Positions 1 to 8,785 are shown, numbered from the stretch's first letter. The stretch is DNA of 43,754 bases from Alcaligenaceae bacterium (GCA_947380655.1 CANCRX010000021.1:1-43754), one strand, 5' to 3'. A program made the numbers and translations. The notes: generated by a model not told the origin, from the sequence alone.

Positions 1-38
1 GGAAAAAAATATCCGCAATTATCGCTTTTTTTGGCTGA

Positions 39-1010
39 CTAATCGATGGCAATGCCTGTTGTTTGTGCAAGTCCCTGCATCTTCAGGATTTCTTTGCGGA
101 TAATTTCACCAAACTCGGCAGGTGTTGAGCCGGTAGGGAACAGCCCCATGCTCGCCAGACGTTCCCGCACGGCGGGCTCGTTGACTGCTTTGGCTGCTGC
201 ATCGCGGACACGATCAATGTCTTTGGCCGGGGTGCCGATCGGCGCCACCAGGCCAAACCAGGAGGGGTCGTTATTCGAGGCTAGATTCAATTCTGCGTAG
301 GTGGGTACGTCAGGTAAGGGCTCAAGACGGGTTGGCCAGGACACGGCCAGAGGGCGAAGCTTGCCAGATTTGATGTGCGGCATCGCCGAGGCGACCTGAT
401 CAAAATAAACCATCACCTGTCCGCCCACCAGATCGTTCAGCGCCGGGCCCGCGCCTTTATAAGGCACGTGTGTCATGGAGGTTTTAGTTGTGGTCTTAAA
501 GAGTTCGGCCCACATGTGGCTGACCGTGCCATTGCCGGTCGAGGCGTAGCTCAGCTTGTCAGGGTTGGCTTTAAGGTAGGCCATGAATTCGGCAAAATTC
601 TGCACCGGCAGGGTGGCGTTGACGAGCAAGACGCCAGGCGCCTCGACGAGCTCTGTGACGGGAGCAAAGTTTTTGATCGGGTCATAGGGCAGGTTTTTAT
701 AGACAGCAGGGTTCACGCCGTGGGTTGAGACAGTGGCTACACCGAAAGTTGTACCGTCTGGAGCGGCTTTTGCCACTTCCATCATGCCGATCGACCCACC
801 CGCACCCCCGCGGTTCTCAACGACCACCGTTTGACCCAAAATTCTGGAAAGTGGCTCAGCAAGAACGCGCGCAGCAATATCCGTAGAACCGCCTGCAGGA
901 AAGGGGACGACCAGACGAATAGGCTTGGAAGGGCTTTGCGCCATGGCGGGGCTCAGGCCAGCGCAGACCATTAGCCCGGAAATACAGGCCAGTACGAGAC
1001 GTCTTTTCAT
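39..1010 (-). CDS. Bug/TctC-family tripartite tricarboxylate transporter substrate-binding protein
   Basis: Predicted 323-residue periplasmic solute-binding protein of the Bug (TctC) family, which captures small carboxylates or related solutes. The start is ATG at 1010, because a GGAG sits 6 bases upstream and the protein then opens with a classic signal peptide (MKRRLV, hydrophobic core, AMA-QS cleavage). The longer frame reaching 1136 would bury this signal. The mature protein begins with the family signature RLVVPFPAGGSTDIAARVLA and later has PYKGAGPALNDLVGGQV. No TctA or TctB membrane subunit is adjacent, as is common for the expanded Bug families of Burkholderiales. It is divergent from the ABC importer operon, with about 110 bp between the two starts, so shared regulation is possible. 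The ligand cannot be read from sequence. Confidence 0.9.
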   Translation of the reverse strand: MKRRLVLACISGLMVCAGLSPAMAQSPSKPIRLVVPFPAGGSTDIAARVLAEPLSRILGQTVVVENRGGAGGSIGMMEVAKAAPDGTTFGVATVSTHGVNPAVYKNLPYDPIKNFAPVTELVEAPGVLLVNATLPVQNFAEFMAYLKANPDKLSYASTGNGTVSHMWAELFKTTTKTSMTHVPYKGAGPALNDLVGGQVMVYFDQVASAMPHIKSGKLRPLAVSWPTRLEPLPDVPTYAELNLASNNDPSWFGLVAPIGTPAKDIDRVRDAAAKAVNEPAVRERLASMGLFPTGSTPAEFGEIIRKEILKMQGLAQTTGIAID

Positions 1011-1049
1011 GCGAGACTCCATTTCAACAAAAAGATAAGCACCTGCTAC

Positions 1050-1065
1050 TATTTGAAACCAAATA
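1050..1065. promoter_or_regulatory. Inverted repeat in divergent intergenic region (candidate operator)
   Basis: A perfect 6-bp inverted repeat, TATTTG-AAAC-CAAATA, lies midway between the divergent starts of the Bug gene (1010) and the ABC binding-protein gene (1122). The position suits a regulator serving one or both transcripts. No regulator gene is adjacent, so the function is inferred only from symmetry and location. Confidence 0.3.
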
Positions 1066-1121
1066 TTAGGCTCATTTTGCCTGATAACGTCTGTGATGAC
1101 TGACTTTTCTGGAGAGTATTC

Positions 1122-2288
1122 ATGCGTGTGTTTCATCGTTTGCTTGTCGCGGCTCTGATGTTGCCCGCCCTGGCTTTGGCACAGACCCCGATCAAAGTGG
1201 GGATCGCTAATGATTTGTCAGGTCCGTTTGCGGCGCTTGGCGCGGAAGCCCGTGACGGCTTTAACCTCGCGATCAAACAGCTGGGTAACAAGCTCGGCGG
1301 TCATCCCGCTGAATTTTTACAAACCGATATGGGCGGCAATCCTGATCAGGCCAAACAGCTTGTGACCCGTTACATCCAGCGCGACAAGATTGATTTCTTT
1401 ACCGGTCCGATCGGCTCAAACGTTGCGCTGGCCGTCGGCCCCGCGCTGTTTGCAGCCAAGATTCCTTACCTGTCGAATAATCCGGGTCCCAGCCAGTTTG
1501 CAGGCGCACAGTGCAATGATTACTGGTTCGGTCTGTCCTACCAGAATGACGCATTCCATGAGGCCGCAGGTAAAGTCGCGGCCGACCGCGGTTTCAAGAA
1601 AATGGTCATCATTGCGCCTGACTATCCCGCAGGCAAAGATGCCCTCAATGGTTTTAAACGCGGCTATAAAACAGCTGTCAATCAAGAGGTCTACACAAAA
1701 CTCGGTCAGATCGATTACGCTGCCGAGCTCGCACAGCTGCGCGAAGCGAAACCCGATGCGGTCTATATCTTCTTGCCAGGCGGCATGGGGATTAACTTTA
1801 TTAAGCAGTTCGTCTCAGCGGGTCTGAATCAAAACATCAAACTCGTGGGCCCCGGTTTTTCTGCTGATGAAGATGTGATTCAGGCCGTTGGCGAGCCGAT
1901 GATTGGGATGTTTAATACCGCACAGTGGGCCTTTGATCTGGACAATGCGCAAAACAAAAAATTCGTTGAATCTTTCCGTAAGGAATACAACAACCGCAAC
2001 CCTTCTGTCTATGCCGCGCAAGCGTACGATGTCATCATGGCGATCGATGCCGCAGCTAAAGCCACCGGCGGCAAGGTCAGTGACCGGGCTGCAGTGCTGG
2101 CAGCGCTGAAGAAAGCGGATTTTGCCTCAGTACGCGGCGAATTCAAATACGGCGCGAATAACTTTCCGATCCAGGCTTACTATGCACGCGTGATTGAGAA
2201 AGGTGGTGATGGCCGCATCACCAATAAGCTGGTTGGCAAGGTGTTTGATGCCTATCAGGATGTCTATGTCGGTGAGTGCAAAAAGTAA
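1122..2288 (+). CDS. Branched-chain amino-acid-type ABC transporter substrate-binding protein
   Basis: A 388-residue periplasmic binding protein of the LivJ/LivK (Peripla_BP_6) family. The signal peptide is MRVFHRLLVAALMLPALALA with likely cleavage before QTPIKVGIAND. The mature part contains the family hallmarks IKVGIANDLSGPFAALG, RDGFNLAIKQ, an FFTGPIGSNVALAV segment and VYAAQAYDVIMAIDAA. The ATG at 1122 has GGAGAG five bases upstream. It is the first gene of a five-gene ABC importer operon (binding protein, two permeases, two ATPases), and the next start follows after 6 bp. The substrate may be an amino acid, an amide or an aromatic acid; this family is broad in Burkholderiales and sequence alone does not decide it. 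Confidence 0.92.
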   Translation: MRVFHRLLVAALMLPALALAQTPIKVGIANDLSGPFAALGAEARDGFNLAIKQLGNKLGGHPAEFLQTDMGGNPDQAKQLVTRYIQRDKIDFFTGPIGSNVALAVGPALFAAKIPYLSNNPGPSQFAGAQCNDYWFGLSYQNDAFHEAAGKVAADRGFKKMVIIAPDYPAGKDALNGFKRGYKTAVNQEVYTKLGQIDYAAELAQLREAKPDAVYIFLPGGMGINFIKQFVSAGLNQNIKLVGPGFSADEDVIQAVGEPMIGMFNTAQWAFDLDNAQNKKFVESFRKEYNNRNPSVYAAQAYDVIMAIDAAAKATGGKVSDRAAVLAALKKADFASVRGEFKYGANNFPIQAYYARVIEKGGDGRITNKLVGKVFDAYQDVYVGECKK

Positions 2289-2294
2289 ACGGTA

Positions 2295-3215
2295 ATGAGT
2301 AGCACGTTGATCGCCGAGCAGCTCTTAAACGGGCTGCAGTTCGGTTTAATGCTCTTTTTGATTGCGGCAGGTCTGACGCTGGTGTTCGGCATTCTGGATA
2401 TCCTGAATGTCGCACATGGCTCGCTTTACATGTCGGGGGCGTATGTCGCCGCACAGACTATGCAGCTGACCGGATCCCTGCTTGCGTCAGTTGTTGTGGC
2501 GGCGGTGGTGACCGGTGCTGTCGGACTCGTGATCGAGCGGGTCCTGATTCGTAAGCTTGTGATGCGTGATCATTTGGCACAGGTGCTTGGCACGTTTGCG
2601 GTCATTCTGATTGCTAATGACCTGGTCAAAATGATCTGGGGCCCGGCTCCGATGATGATGAATATGCCAGCGAGTTTGTCTGGTCCGGTCCGGCTGTTGC
2701 CCGATCTGCTCTATCCCGCGTATCGCTTGTTGATCATTGGCGTAGGACTTGCCGCTGCGCTGGGCCTTTATCTTTTTGTGACGCGCACCCGTGCCGGTGT
2801 GCTAGTGCGTGCTGGCGCTTCGAACCGTCAAATGGCAACCTTAATGGGGGTGCGTGTGCCCTTGCTGTTTCTCGGTGTATTTGTTCTGGGTGCTGTCCTG
2901 GCAGCCATCGCGGGGGCGTTGCTCGGGCCTGTGACCGCTGTTCAAGCGGGTATGGGTGAGCAAATCCTGATCCTCGTATTGGTATGTATCGTGATCGGTG
3001 GCATTGGGTCGATGCGTGGAGCCTTTGTTGGCGCCTTGCTGGTTGGTTTTGTCGATACCGCGGGCCGCGCTTTTTTACCGACCTTGCTTAAAACTTTTTT
3101 GTCTCCCGCTGTCGCTTCAAGTGTTGGACCGACACTCGCTGCGATCTCCATCTATATCCTGATGGCCGTGGTATTGGTGTTCAGACCTGCGGGTCTTTTT
3201 CCGGCGCGCGGCTGA
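2295..3215 (+). CDS. livH: ABC transporter permease LivH-type
   Basis: A 306-residue inner-membrane permease of the LivH family. It has the N-terminal family motif LLNGLQFGLMLFLIAAGLTLVFGILDILNVAHG, where the gLN/NvAHG segment is diagnostic. Several further hydrophobic helices follow, and the C-terminal IGGIGSMRGAFVGALLVGFVD loop is the usual contact with the ATPases. The length is normal for the family. It starts 6 bp after the binding-protein stop and ends 2 bp before the next permease, so the genes are almost certainly co-transcribed and the products form a LivH/LivM heterodimer. Confidence 0.93.
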   Translation: MSSTLIAEQLLNGLQFGLMLFLIAAGLTLVFGILDILNVAHGSLYMSGAYVAAQTMQLTGSLLASVVVAAVVTGAVGLVIERVLIRKLVMRDHLAQVLGTFAVILIANDLVKMIWGPAPMMMNMPASLSGPVRLLPDLLYPAYRLLIIGVGLAAALGLYLFVTRTRAGVLVRAGASNRQMATLMGVRVPLLFLGVFVLGAVLAAIAGALLGPVTAVQAGMGEQILILVLVCIVIGGIGSMRGAFVGALLVGFVDTAGRAFLPTLLKTFLSPAVASSVGPTLAAISIYILMAVVLVFRPAGLFPARG

Positions 3216-3217
3216 AG

Positions 3218-4159
3218 ATGAAAAAGTCCTCCGCGCTGAGTGTGTTGTGCGTGATGTTATTGATCGCGTTTCCACTCGTTGCTCCGCTGTTGGACCTGAC
3301 GTTTTACGTTTCTTTTGTCCGTCGGGTACTGATTTTTGCCTTGGCTGCGAGTAGTTTGAATTTGATTCTGGGTTATGGCGGAATGGTGGCGTTAGGGCAT
3401 GCTGCCTTTTTTGGTGCAGGCGCTTATGTCGTAGCGATGCTGTCCGTAGAAGGCGTCTCAAACGCACTGATTGCCTGGCCTGTTGCCATCCTGGTAACCG
3501 CTTTACTCGCGTTGTTTGTGGGGATCGTATCGTTGCGGACACGAGGCGTGTATTTCATCATGATCACACTGGCGTTTGCACAGATGGTTTATTACATTTT
3601 CATTTCCTTGCGTAAATATGGTGGTGAGGATGGTGTGAATCTTTCCTCTCATTCAAAATTGCCGTGGATTGATTTGGCCGATGACAATTCTTTTTATTAC
3701 TTTGTCCTGGTTGTGGTGCTCGCGAGCCTCTGGGTCATGAATCGATTCGTACAGGCACGCTTTGGCCAGGCCCTGCAAGGCATTCGTGAAAATGAATCTC
3801 GCATGGAGGCGATGGGCTATCCAGTTTTGCGCATTAAGTTGCTTGCTTTTGTCATCGCCGCTTGTTTTGCTGCACTGGCTGGAATATTGCTCGCGAATCA
3901 CAATCTGTTTGTTTCGCCCAGTCTGATGCACTGGACCGAGTCAGCCAATCTGATCATCATGGTGATCGTCGGTGGTATGGGACTCAGGTATGGTGGTCTG
4001 GTGGGGGCTGCGGTCATGCTCACACTTGAGGAGTTTTTACGTCTCTATACCGATTACTGGCATATGCCTCTGGGCGTGCTCTTGCTTGCGATCGTCTTAC
4101 TTGCGCCACACGGTTTGGCAGGTCTGTGGAATTCGGCTGCAGCCAAGGCGGTTAAATGA
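3218..4159 (+). CDS. livM: ABC transporter permease LivM-type
   Basis: A 313-residue permease of the LivM family and partner of the preceding LivH-type protein. Visible hallmarks are the N-terminal LILGYGGMVALGHAAFFGAGAY segment, the RTRGVYFIMITLAFAQMVYY helix and the cytoplasmic coupling loop QGIRENESRMEAMGYPV, followed by a C-terminal VGGMGLRYGGLVGAAV segment. It overlaps the downstream ATPase gene by 4 bp (ATGA), indicating translational coupling. The length is within the usual range. Confidence 0.93.
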   Translation: MKKSSALSVLCVMLLIAFPLVAPLLDLTFYVSFVRRVLIFALAASSLNLILGYGGMVALGHAAFFGAGAYVVAMLSVEGVSNALIAWPVAILVTALLALFVGIVSLRTRGVYFIMITLAFAQMVYYIFISLRKYGGEDGVNLSSHSKLPWIDLADDNSFYYFVLVVVLASLWVMNRFVQARFGQALQGIRENESRMEAMGYPVLRIKLLAFVIAACFAALAGILLANHNLFVSPSLMHWTESANLIIMVIVGGMGLRYGGLVGAAVMLTLEEFLRLYTDYWHMPLGVLLLAIVLLAPHGLAGLWNSAAAKAVK

Positions 4160-4905
4160 AACCTGTCCTGGTTGTCGATCAGCTAGTGAAACATTTCGGA
4201 GCGCTGGTTGCCACCGATCATGTCAGCCTTGAAATCAGGGCTGGCGAGATACACGCGTTGATCGGTCCGAACGGTGCAGGCAAGTCTACCCTGATTCATT
4301 TGTTGTCCGGCACGATGCAAAATGATGGCGGCACTATTTACCTAAATGGTCATGAGATCACGCAGACCTCGGCGCATCAGCGCGTTGCCGCGGGTTTGTC
4401 GCGCTCCTACCAGATCACTAATATTTTTAAAAACCTGAGTGTTCTGGATAACCTATTGCTGGCTGTCCAGGCGCACGCGGGTAGTAGCTTTCGTTTTTGG
4501 TCGCCCAGACAAAATGATGATGTTCTTTTAGACGCAGCCCATGCGCTTGCAGAGCAATGTTCGATCGATAAAGGTTTGTGGTCTCGGCCTGCGGGAACAT
4601 TGCCGCATGGTGACCAGCGCAAAATAGAATTTGCCCTGGCACTTGCGGCCAATCCCTCGGTGCTGTTGCTCGATGAGCCGATGGCTGGAATGGGGCCCGA
4701 GGAAACCTTGCGCCTGACCGAGATGATTGAGTCCATGCGTGGCCGCATGAGCATGGTATTGGTCGAGCACGATATGGAGGCGGTCTTCCGTCTGGCTGAT
4801 CGTATTTCCGTACTGGTCTATGGCCGCATCATCGCGACAGGAACCCCTGAGCAAATCCGTGCGAATCCCGAAGTCCGACAGGCTTATCTCGGAGCAGAAG
4901 CATGA
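4156..4905 (+). CDS. livG: ABC transporter ATP-binding protein LivG-type
   Basis: A 249-residue cytoplasmic ATPase of the importer. The Walker A motif GPNGAGKST lies at residues 37-45 and Walker B is VLLLDEPMAGM, with the switch histidine in VEHDM. The ABC signature is the altered form LPHGDQ rather than LSGGQ, a common variant in the LivG branch. It starts inside the LivM stop (ATGA) and its own stop overlaps the next gene in the same way. It pairs with the LivF-type ATPase to power transport through LivHM. Confidence 0.93.
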   Translation: MKPVLVVDQLVKHFGALVATDHVSLEIRAGEIHALIGPNGAGKSTLIHLLSGTMQNDGGTIYLNGHEITQTSAHQRVAAGLSRSYQITNIFKNLSVLDNLLLAVQAHAGSSFRFWSPRQNDDVLLDAAHALAEQCSIDKGLWSRPAGTLPHGDQRKIEFALALAANPSVLLLDEPMAGMGPEETLRLTEMIESMRGRMSMVLVEHDMEAVFRLADRISVLVYGRIIATGTPEQIRANPEVRQAYLGAEA

Positions 4906-5630
4906 TGCTGCGCGCACAACACCTCTCGAGCGGTTACGGTATGAGCCAGGTGTTGTTTGATGTGTCGTTTGAAATTGCGGCCGGTGAGGTCGTTACCTTG
5001 TTGGGACGTAACGGCATGGGCAAGACCACCCTGGTGCGCACACTGTTTGGCGAGTTGGCTCTTAAGCAACCTCAGACTGACACGCCTGCCTGTGTGCTCG
5101 ATTTCATGGGGCAAAGCGTGGCAGGTTGGTCGCCTGACCGAATCGCCCGGCTAGGGATGGCAATCGTGCCAGAGGGGCGCCAGTGTTTTCCAAATCTTTC
5201 TGTGCGTGAACATCTCACGGCGTTTGCTGCGCGGCGTAATTCCAGTGCCAGCGAGCATTGGGATGCAGAAAAAGTCTTTGCGCTGTTTCCCCGGTTGCGC
5301 GAGCGTGCACATCACATGGGTAATCAGCTCTCAGGGGGCGAGCAGCAGATGCTGGCGATTGGTCGTGCGCTCGTGACCAATCCGCGCCTGTTAATACTGG
5401 ATGAAGCAACCGAAGGTCTGGCGCCGCTTATTCGTGAGGAAATCTGGCAATGTCTGGACAGACTGCGCCATAGCGGTCAGACTATTTTGGTGATCGACAA
5501 ATATGTCGAGCGACTGATCCAACTCGCTGACCGGCATCTTATTCTCGAGCGCGGTCGGGTTGTGTGGGAGGGTAGCTCCAGAGCGCTCGATGCGGATCGT
5601 GCACTCTGGACCCGTTACCTCGGGGTGTGA
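4902..5630 (+). CDS. livF: ABC transporter ATP-binding protein LivF-type
   Basis: A 242-residue second ATPase of the importer. Walker A is GRNGMGKTT at residues 35-43, the signature is LSGGEQQ and Walker B is LLILDEATEGLAP. The region where many ATPases have a switch histidine reads LVIDKYVERL, a substitution seen in the LivF branch, where the H-loop is often not histidine. It overlaps LivG by 4 bp and is the last gene of the operon. Its 3' end faces hemL on the other strand. Confidence 0.93.
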   Translation: MMLRAQHLSSGYGMSQVLFDVSFEIAAGEVVTLLGRNGMGKTTLVRTLFGELALKQPQTDTPACVLDFMGQSVAGWSPDRIARLGMAIVPEGRQCFPNLSVREHLTAFAARRNSSASEHWDAEKVFALFPRLRERAHHMGNQLSGGEQQMLAIGRALVTNPRLLILDEATEGLAPLIREEIWQCLDRLRHSGQTILVIDKYVERLIQLADRHLILERGRVVWEGSSRALDADRALWTRYLGV

Positions 5631-5645
5631 GTCAGTTGCCCGAGG
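5618..5645. terminator. Possible bidirectional hairpin between livF and hemL
   Basis: CCTCGGG (5618-5624) pairs with CCCGAGG (5639-5645) across a 14-base loop, spanning the livF stop codon and lying just beyond the hemL stop. The plus-strand continuation is TTTAGCCGCGTTTTA, so the U-tract is weak. The convergent position supports a terminator role; the sequence alone does so only modestly. Confidence 0.35.
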
Positions 5646-5657
5646 TTTAGCCGCGTT

Positions 5658-6944
5658 TTAGCCCTTCGCCAGTTTCGCAAATACTCTGTCTGCCGCTTCG
5701 ATCGTTGCTGCGATCACGCTGTCATCATGGGTTGCCGATACAAAGCCGGCCTCGTAAGCTGAGGGAGCGAAATAAACACCTTCATCGAGCATGGCATGGA
5801 AAAAGACTTTGAACATATCGATATTGCTTGCTGAGACTTCGGCCAGTGTCGTCGGCACGGTATTTGAGAAATACACGCCAAACATGCCGCCCACACAGTC
5901 ACCACTGAAAGCGATGCCGTGTTTATGCGCAGCCGCCACCAGGCCATCGACCAGTTTGCGCGTGCGTGCGCTCAGATCCTCATAGAATCCAGGTGCCGCG
6001 AGTAACTTGAGCGTGGTGATCCCGGCTGCCACCGCAACTGGATTGCCAGACAAAGTCCCTGCCTGATAAACGCCACCAAGGGGGGCGATATTGGCCATCA
6101 CTTCTTTGCTGCCACCAAAGGCACCAATCGGCATGCCGCCACCAATCACCTTCGCCAGTGTGGTGATGTCAGGCTTGATGCCGGTCAGTCCTTGCACACC
6201 CTGAGGTCCGACGCGAAAGCCGGTCATGACTTCATCAAAAATCAATAATGCACCGTGTGCAGTACATTCGCTGCGCAGCACCTCCAGAAAACCTGGAATA
6301 GGTTTGATCAGATTCATATTGCCCGCGACAGGCTCGACGATGATGCAGGCGATTTCCTTGCCATGTTCGGCGAAGGCGGCACGTACACCTTCGATGTCGT
6401 TGTAGTCGAGCACGATGGTATGCGCGACAAACTCAGGTGGTACACCGGCTGAAGTGGGGTTGCCGAACGTCAGCAATCCAGAGCCTGCTTTAACCAGCAA
6501 GCTATCGGCATGGCCGTGATAACAGCCTTCGAATTTGATGATCTTGTTGCGACCGGTCGCACCACGCGCCAGACGGATGGCTGTCATGGTGGCTTCGGTG
6601 CCGGAGCTCACCAGACGCACCTGCTCAATCGAGGGCATGCGTTCGATCAGCATTTCAGCGATGATGATTTCTGCCTCGGTGGGCGCACCATAGGATAATC
6701 CGTGAACCGCGGCTTCCTGCACGGCACGAACCACCTCTGGGTGGGCGTGTCCAAGAATGGCCGGTCCCCAGGAGCCGATGTAATCGATATAGCGTTTGTC
6801 GTCAGCATCCCAGAAATAGGGGCCAAGCGCGCGGGCGACAAAGCGGGGGGTGCCGCCTACCGAACGAAAGGCGCGAACAGGGGAGTTAACGCCGCCTGGG
6901 ATGCTACGGCTGGCACGGGCAAAAAGTTCAACGTTACGGGACAT
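5658..6944 (-). CDS. hemL: Glutamate-1-semialdehyde 2,1-aminomutase
   Basis: A 428-residue PLP enzyme converting glutamate-1-semialdehyde to 5-aminolevulinate in the C5 pathway of tetrapyrrole synthesis. Visible motifs are the N-terminal SIPGGVNSPVRAF, the PLP phosphate-binding GTEAT near residue 115, FDEVMTGFR with Asp237, and the Schiff-base lysine Lys265 in TTLAKVIGGGMPIGAFGG. The length matches the family. The ATG at 6944 has GGAG about 7 bases upstream. It lies 29 bp downstream of thiE on the same strand, so a thiD-thiE-hemL transcript is likely. Confidence 0.97.
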   Translation of the reverse strand: MSRNVELFARASRSIPGGVNSPVRAFRSVGGTPRFVARALGPYFWDADDKRYIDYIGSWGPAILGHAHPEVVRAVQEAAVHGLSYGAPTEAEIIIAEMLIERMPSIEQVRLVSSGTEATMTAIRLARGATGRNKIIKFEGCYHGHADSLLVKAGSGLLTFGNPTSAGVPPEFVAHTIVLDYNDIEGVRAAFAEHGKEIACIIVEPVAGNMNLIKPIPGFLEVLRSECTAHGALLIFDEVMTGFRVGPQGVQGLTGIKPDITTLAKVIGGGMPIGAFGGSKEVMANIAPLGGVYQAGTLSGNPVAVAAGITTLKLLAAPGFYEDLSARTRKLVDGLVAAAHKHGIAFSGDCVGGMFGVYFSNTVPTTLAEVSASNIDMFKVFFHAMLDEGVYFAPSAYEAGFVSATHDDSVIAATIEAADRVFAKLAKG

Positions 6945-6973
6945 TCAAAAGCTCCGTTTTGGACTGGAGAAAA

Positions 6974-7627
6974 TCAGTTGATTGAAATGGAATTAGACAA
7001 CGCACGGGCGGTGGATTCTATGTCGTCAGCAAGAAATAATCCGCCAACGACTGCAATCGAATCTGCGCCTGCTTTAAAAATCTGTTGGGCATTACTCGTA
7101 TCGATTCCTCCGATCGCAACAACCGCGGGACGAGGAGCAGGTTGACGCAGACAAATTTCGCGACCCGTTGAAAGTACGGTAAGCGGCGCGGGGGGTGCGA
7201 GGGGTTTTGTTCTGGAGGCAAACATTGCGCCAAACGCGATGTAGGCAACGTCGCAAGCAATAAAACTTTCCGCACGCGCAGGATCTGCATAGCACGATAC
7301 GCCGATCAGCATGTCTGGGCCGATCTGTTCGCGCACGTAAGCGGGGTCATCATCATCGCGTCCAAGGTGCACGCCATCGGCACCAATTTGTTTCGCCAGA
7401 CGCCAGTCGTCATTGATCAAAAAAATAATATTTAATTCTGTGCAAATTTCACGCATCCGGAGGGCAAGTTTGAGACGCAATGCGGAGTCGGCTGTTTTGT
7501 GGCGTAACTGCAGTGCACGCATACCCCCTCGGGCGGCGGCACGCACGGCGTCTTCCAGGCGAACGGCATCGTCCCACTCAGGTGAGACCCCATACAGTCC
7601 CGCAGGAAATTTCAGCTGAGTCGCCAT
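6974..7627 (-). CDS. thiE: Thiamine phosphate synthase
   Basis: A 217-residue TIM-barrel enzyme joining HMP-pyrophosphate and the thiazole phosphate to give thiamine phosphate. Family motifs are present in order: LQLRHK, FLINDDWRLAKQIGADGVHLGRDD, IGVSCY, YIAFGAMFASRTKP, VVAIGGID and IAVVGGLF. The pyrophosphate-binding Asp in INDD and the TK pair in the flexible loop are retained. It starts one base after the thiD stop on the same strand, consistent with translational coupling of the two thiamine genes. Confidence 0.93.
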   Translation of the reverse strand: MATQLKFPAGLYGVSPEWDDAVRLEDAVRAAARGGMRALQLRHKTADSALRLKLALRMREICTELNIIFLINDDWRLAKQIGADGVHLGRDDDDPAYVREQIGPDMLIGVSCYADPARAESFIACDVAYIAFGAMFASRTKPLAPPAPLTVLSTGREICLRQPAPRPAVVAIGGIDTSNAQQIFKAGADSIAVVGGLFLADDIESTARALSNSISIN

Positions 7628-7628
7628 A

Positions 7629-8447
7629 TCAATTTTCGCCTGTAACCGGCATGCGACGCGCGATGCGTTGTCCCATCCCTGGTTGAAATGATTGCGACAA
7701 TGCTAGTTCTGCGTGCGAACAGGCTAATTCCGCCGCTTCAGGGACCGATAAGCCACGCGCAAGCAGTGTCGCGAGTGCAGCAGCAACCAGCCCGCCTGCA
7801 TCGCGCACGCGCTCGGCTGGGGCATGCCAGGGCCAGGAGAGGGTTTCATTTTCTGGTCCGACCAGAATGTTCACCCGGTGTCCGGGACGCTGCGGGCTGC
7901 CGGTGACGAGCACCCAGTTCGCACCGATTGCTTGCAAGGCCTGAGGGCCTGCGGTCTGACCGGCCGCCTCCAGTACTTCTTCAGTAATCCACTGGGTGAG
8001 ACGTTTGGCTTCAACAACCACGACAAGTGCCTGGGGCACGAGTAGTTCGAGGGTTGCGCCCACCAGGTCCTCGACTTCATCCTCCTCTGGGTCCTGCTCG
8101 GAGTTCAGTTCTTGTAAACCAAGATGCAGGACCAGTGGGACTTCACTGTAGTCCGCAGCAATCTGGGCGACCGCGCTAACTGCCTCGGTCGAGGAGAGCG
8201 AGCCGACTTTGATTGACTGGACTGGGATGTCTTCCAGGACACAGCGCGCCTGATCATCGATTTGCTCAGCGGCGCAGGGGTGTACTGTCTCGGTTTTCGC
8301 ACTGTCCTGTGTGGTAATTGCCGTGAGCGTAGACAGGGCGTGGCCACCTAGCGCCGCACAGGTGACGGCATCAGCGGGCAGTCCATCGGACCCGGTTGGG
8401 TCAAACGGGCCAAAAACTAGCGTGATAGGTAAAGAATAATTTGGCAC
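7629..8447 (-). CDS. thiD: ThiD-like hydroxymethylpyrimidine/phosphomethylpyrimidine kinase (divergent)
   Basis: A ribokinase-fold protein of the ThiD family, about 272 residues from a GTG start at 8447. A longer TTG start at 8522 is possible, but its extra N-terminus resembles nothing and has no ribosome-binding site. The N-terminal FGPFDPTGSDGLPADAVTCAALGGHA corresponds to the usual AGSDPSGGAGIQAD block, and IKVGSL matches KIGML. The canonical anion-hole/catalytic GTGC near the C-terminus is replaced by DAGG in VRDAGGLVAAAL, so phosphoryl transfer by the standard mechanism is uncertain. It ends PGMGQRIARRMPV, a tail I associate with betaproteobacterial ThiD relatives. It is co-directional with thiE and hemL, which supports a thiamine role. 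The name is secure at family level; the activity is less so. Confidence 0.75.
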   Translation of the reverse strand: MPNYSLPITLVFGPFDPTGSDGLPADAVTCAALGGHALSTLTAITTQDSAKTETVHPCAAEQIDDQARCVLEDIPVQSIKVGSLSSTEAVSAVAQIAADYSEVPLVLHLGLQELNSEQDPEEDEVEDLVGATLELLVPQALVVVVEAKRLTQWITEEVLEAAGQTAGPQALQAIGANWVLVTGSPQRPGHRVNILVGPENETLSWPWHAPAERVRDAGGLVAAALATLLARGLSVPEAAELACSHAELALSQSFQPGMGQRIARRMPVTGEN

Positions 8448-8620
8448 TGAATGGGGTTCCGCAAGCTGTGAACAGTTGTCCGAAGAGTGATAAATATCAA
8501 AAAAACACAGATCTTTCGGCAAGCACGTGTTGGTTTGGTTAACATTGACCCCATTGTAAGAGATGACCTGAGTTTATCCGTCTATTGCGGCTAATAAAGG
8601 CTTTTAATAAAGAGAGAGCT

Positions 8621-8785
8621 ATGCGTACCTGGATGTGTCTGATTTGCGGTTGGATTTACGAAGAAGAGCTGGGCCTGCCAGAAGAAGGCATCGCACCAGG
8701 GACCAAATGGGAAGATGTACCGCCTAACTGGGTATGCCCAGAGTGTGGCGCGCGTAAAGAAGACTTTGAAATGATGGAAATTTGA
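8621..8785 (+). CDS. Rubredoxin
   Basis: A 54-residue rubredoxin, a one-electron carrier with a single Fe(Cys)4 centre. The four ligands are in two knuckles, CLIC (Cys6, Cys9) and CPEC (Cys39, Cys42), with the typical IYEEELGLPEEGIAPGTKWEDVPPNWVCP between them. The ATG at 8621 is preferred over an upstream TTG because AGAGAGAG precedes it by two bases or more and the encoded protein then has the normal family N-terminus. It is divergent from thiD and is followed after 25 bp by yqgE. The redox partner is not evident nearby. Confidence 0.95.
   Translation: MRTWMCLICGWIYEEELGLPEEGIAPGTKWEDVPPNWVCPECGARKEDFEMMEI

Noticed and set aside
1..38. Terminator downstream of the first Bug gene
   Set aside because: The minus strand ends in a T-run, but no stable GC-rich stem precedes it within the window.
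4156..4905. LivG as a decaying ATPase because of its LPHGDQ signature
   Set aside because: Walker A, Walker B and the switch histidine are intact, and altered signatures are common in this branch.
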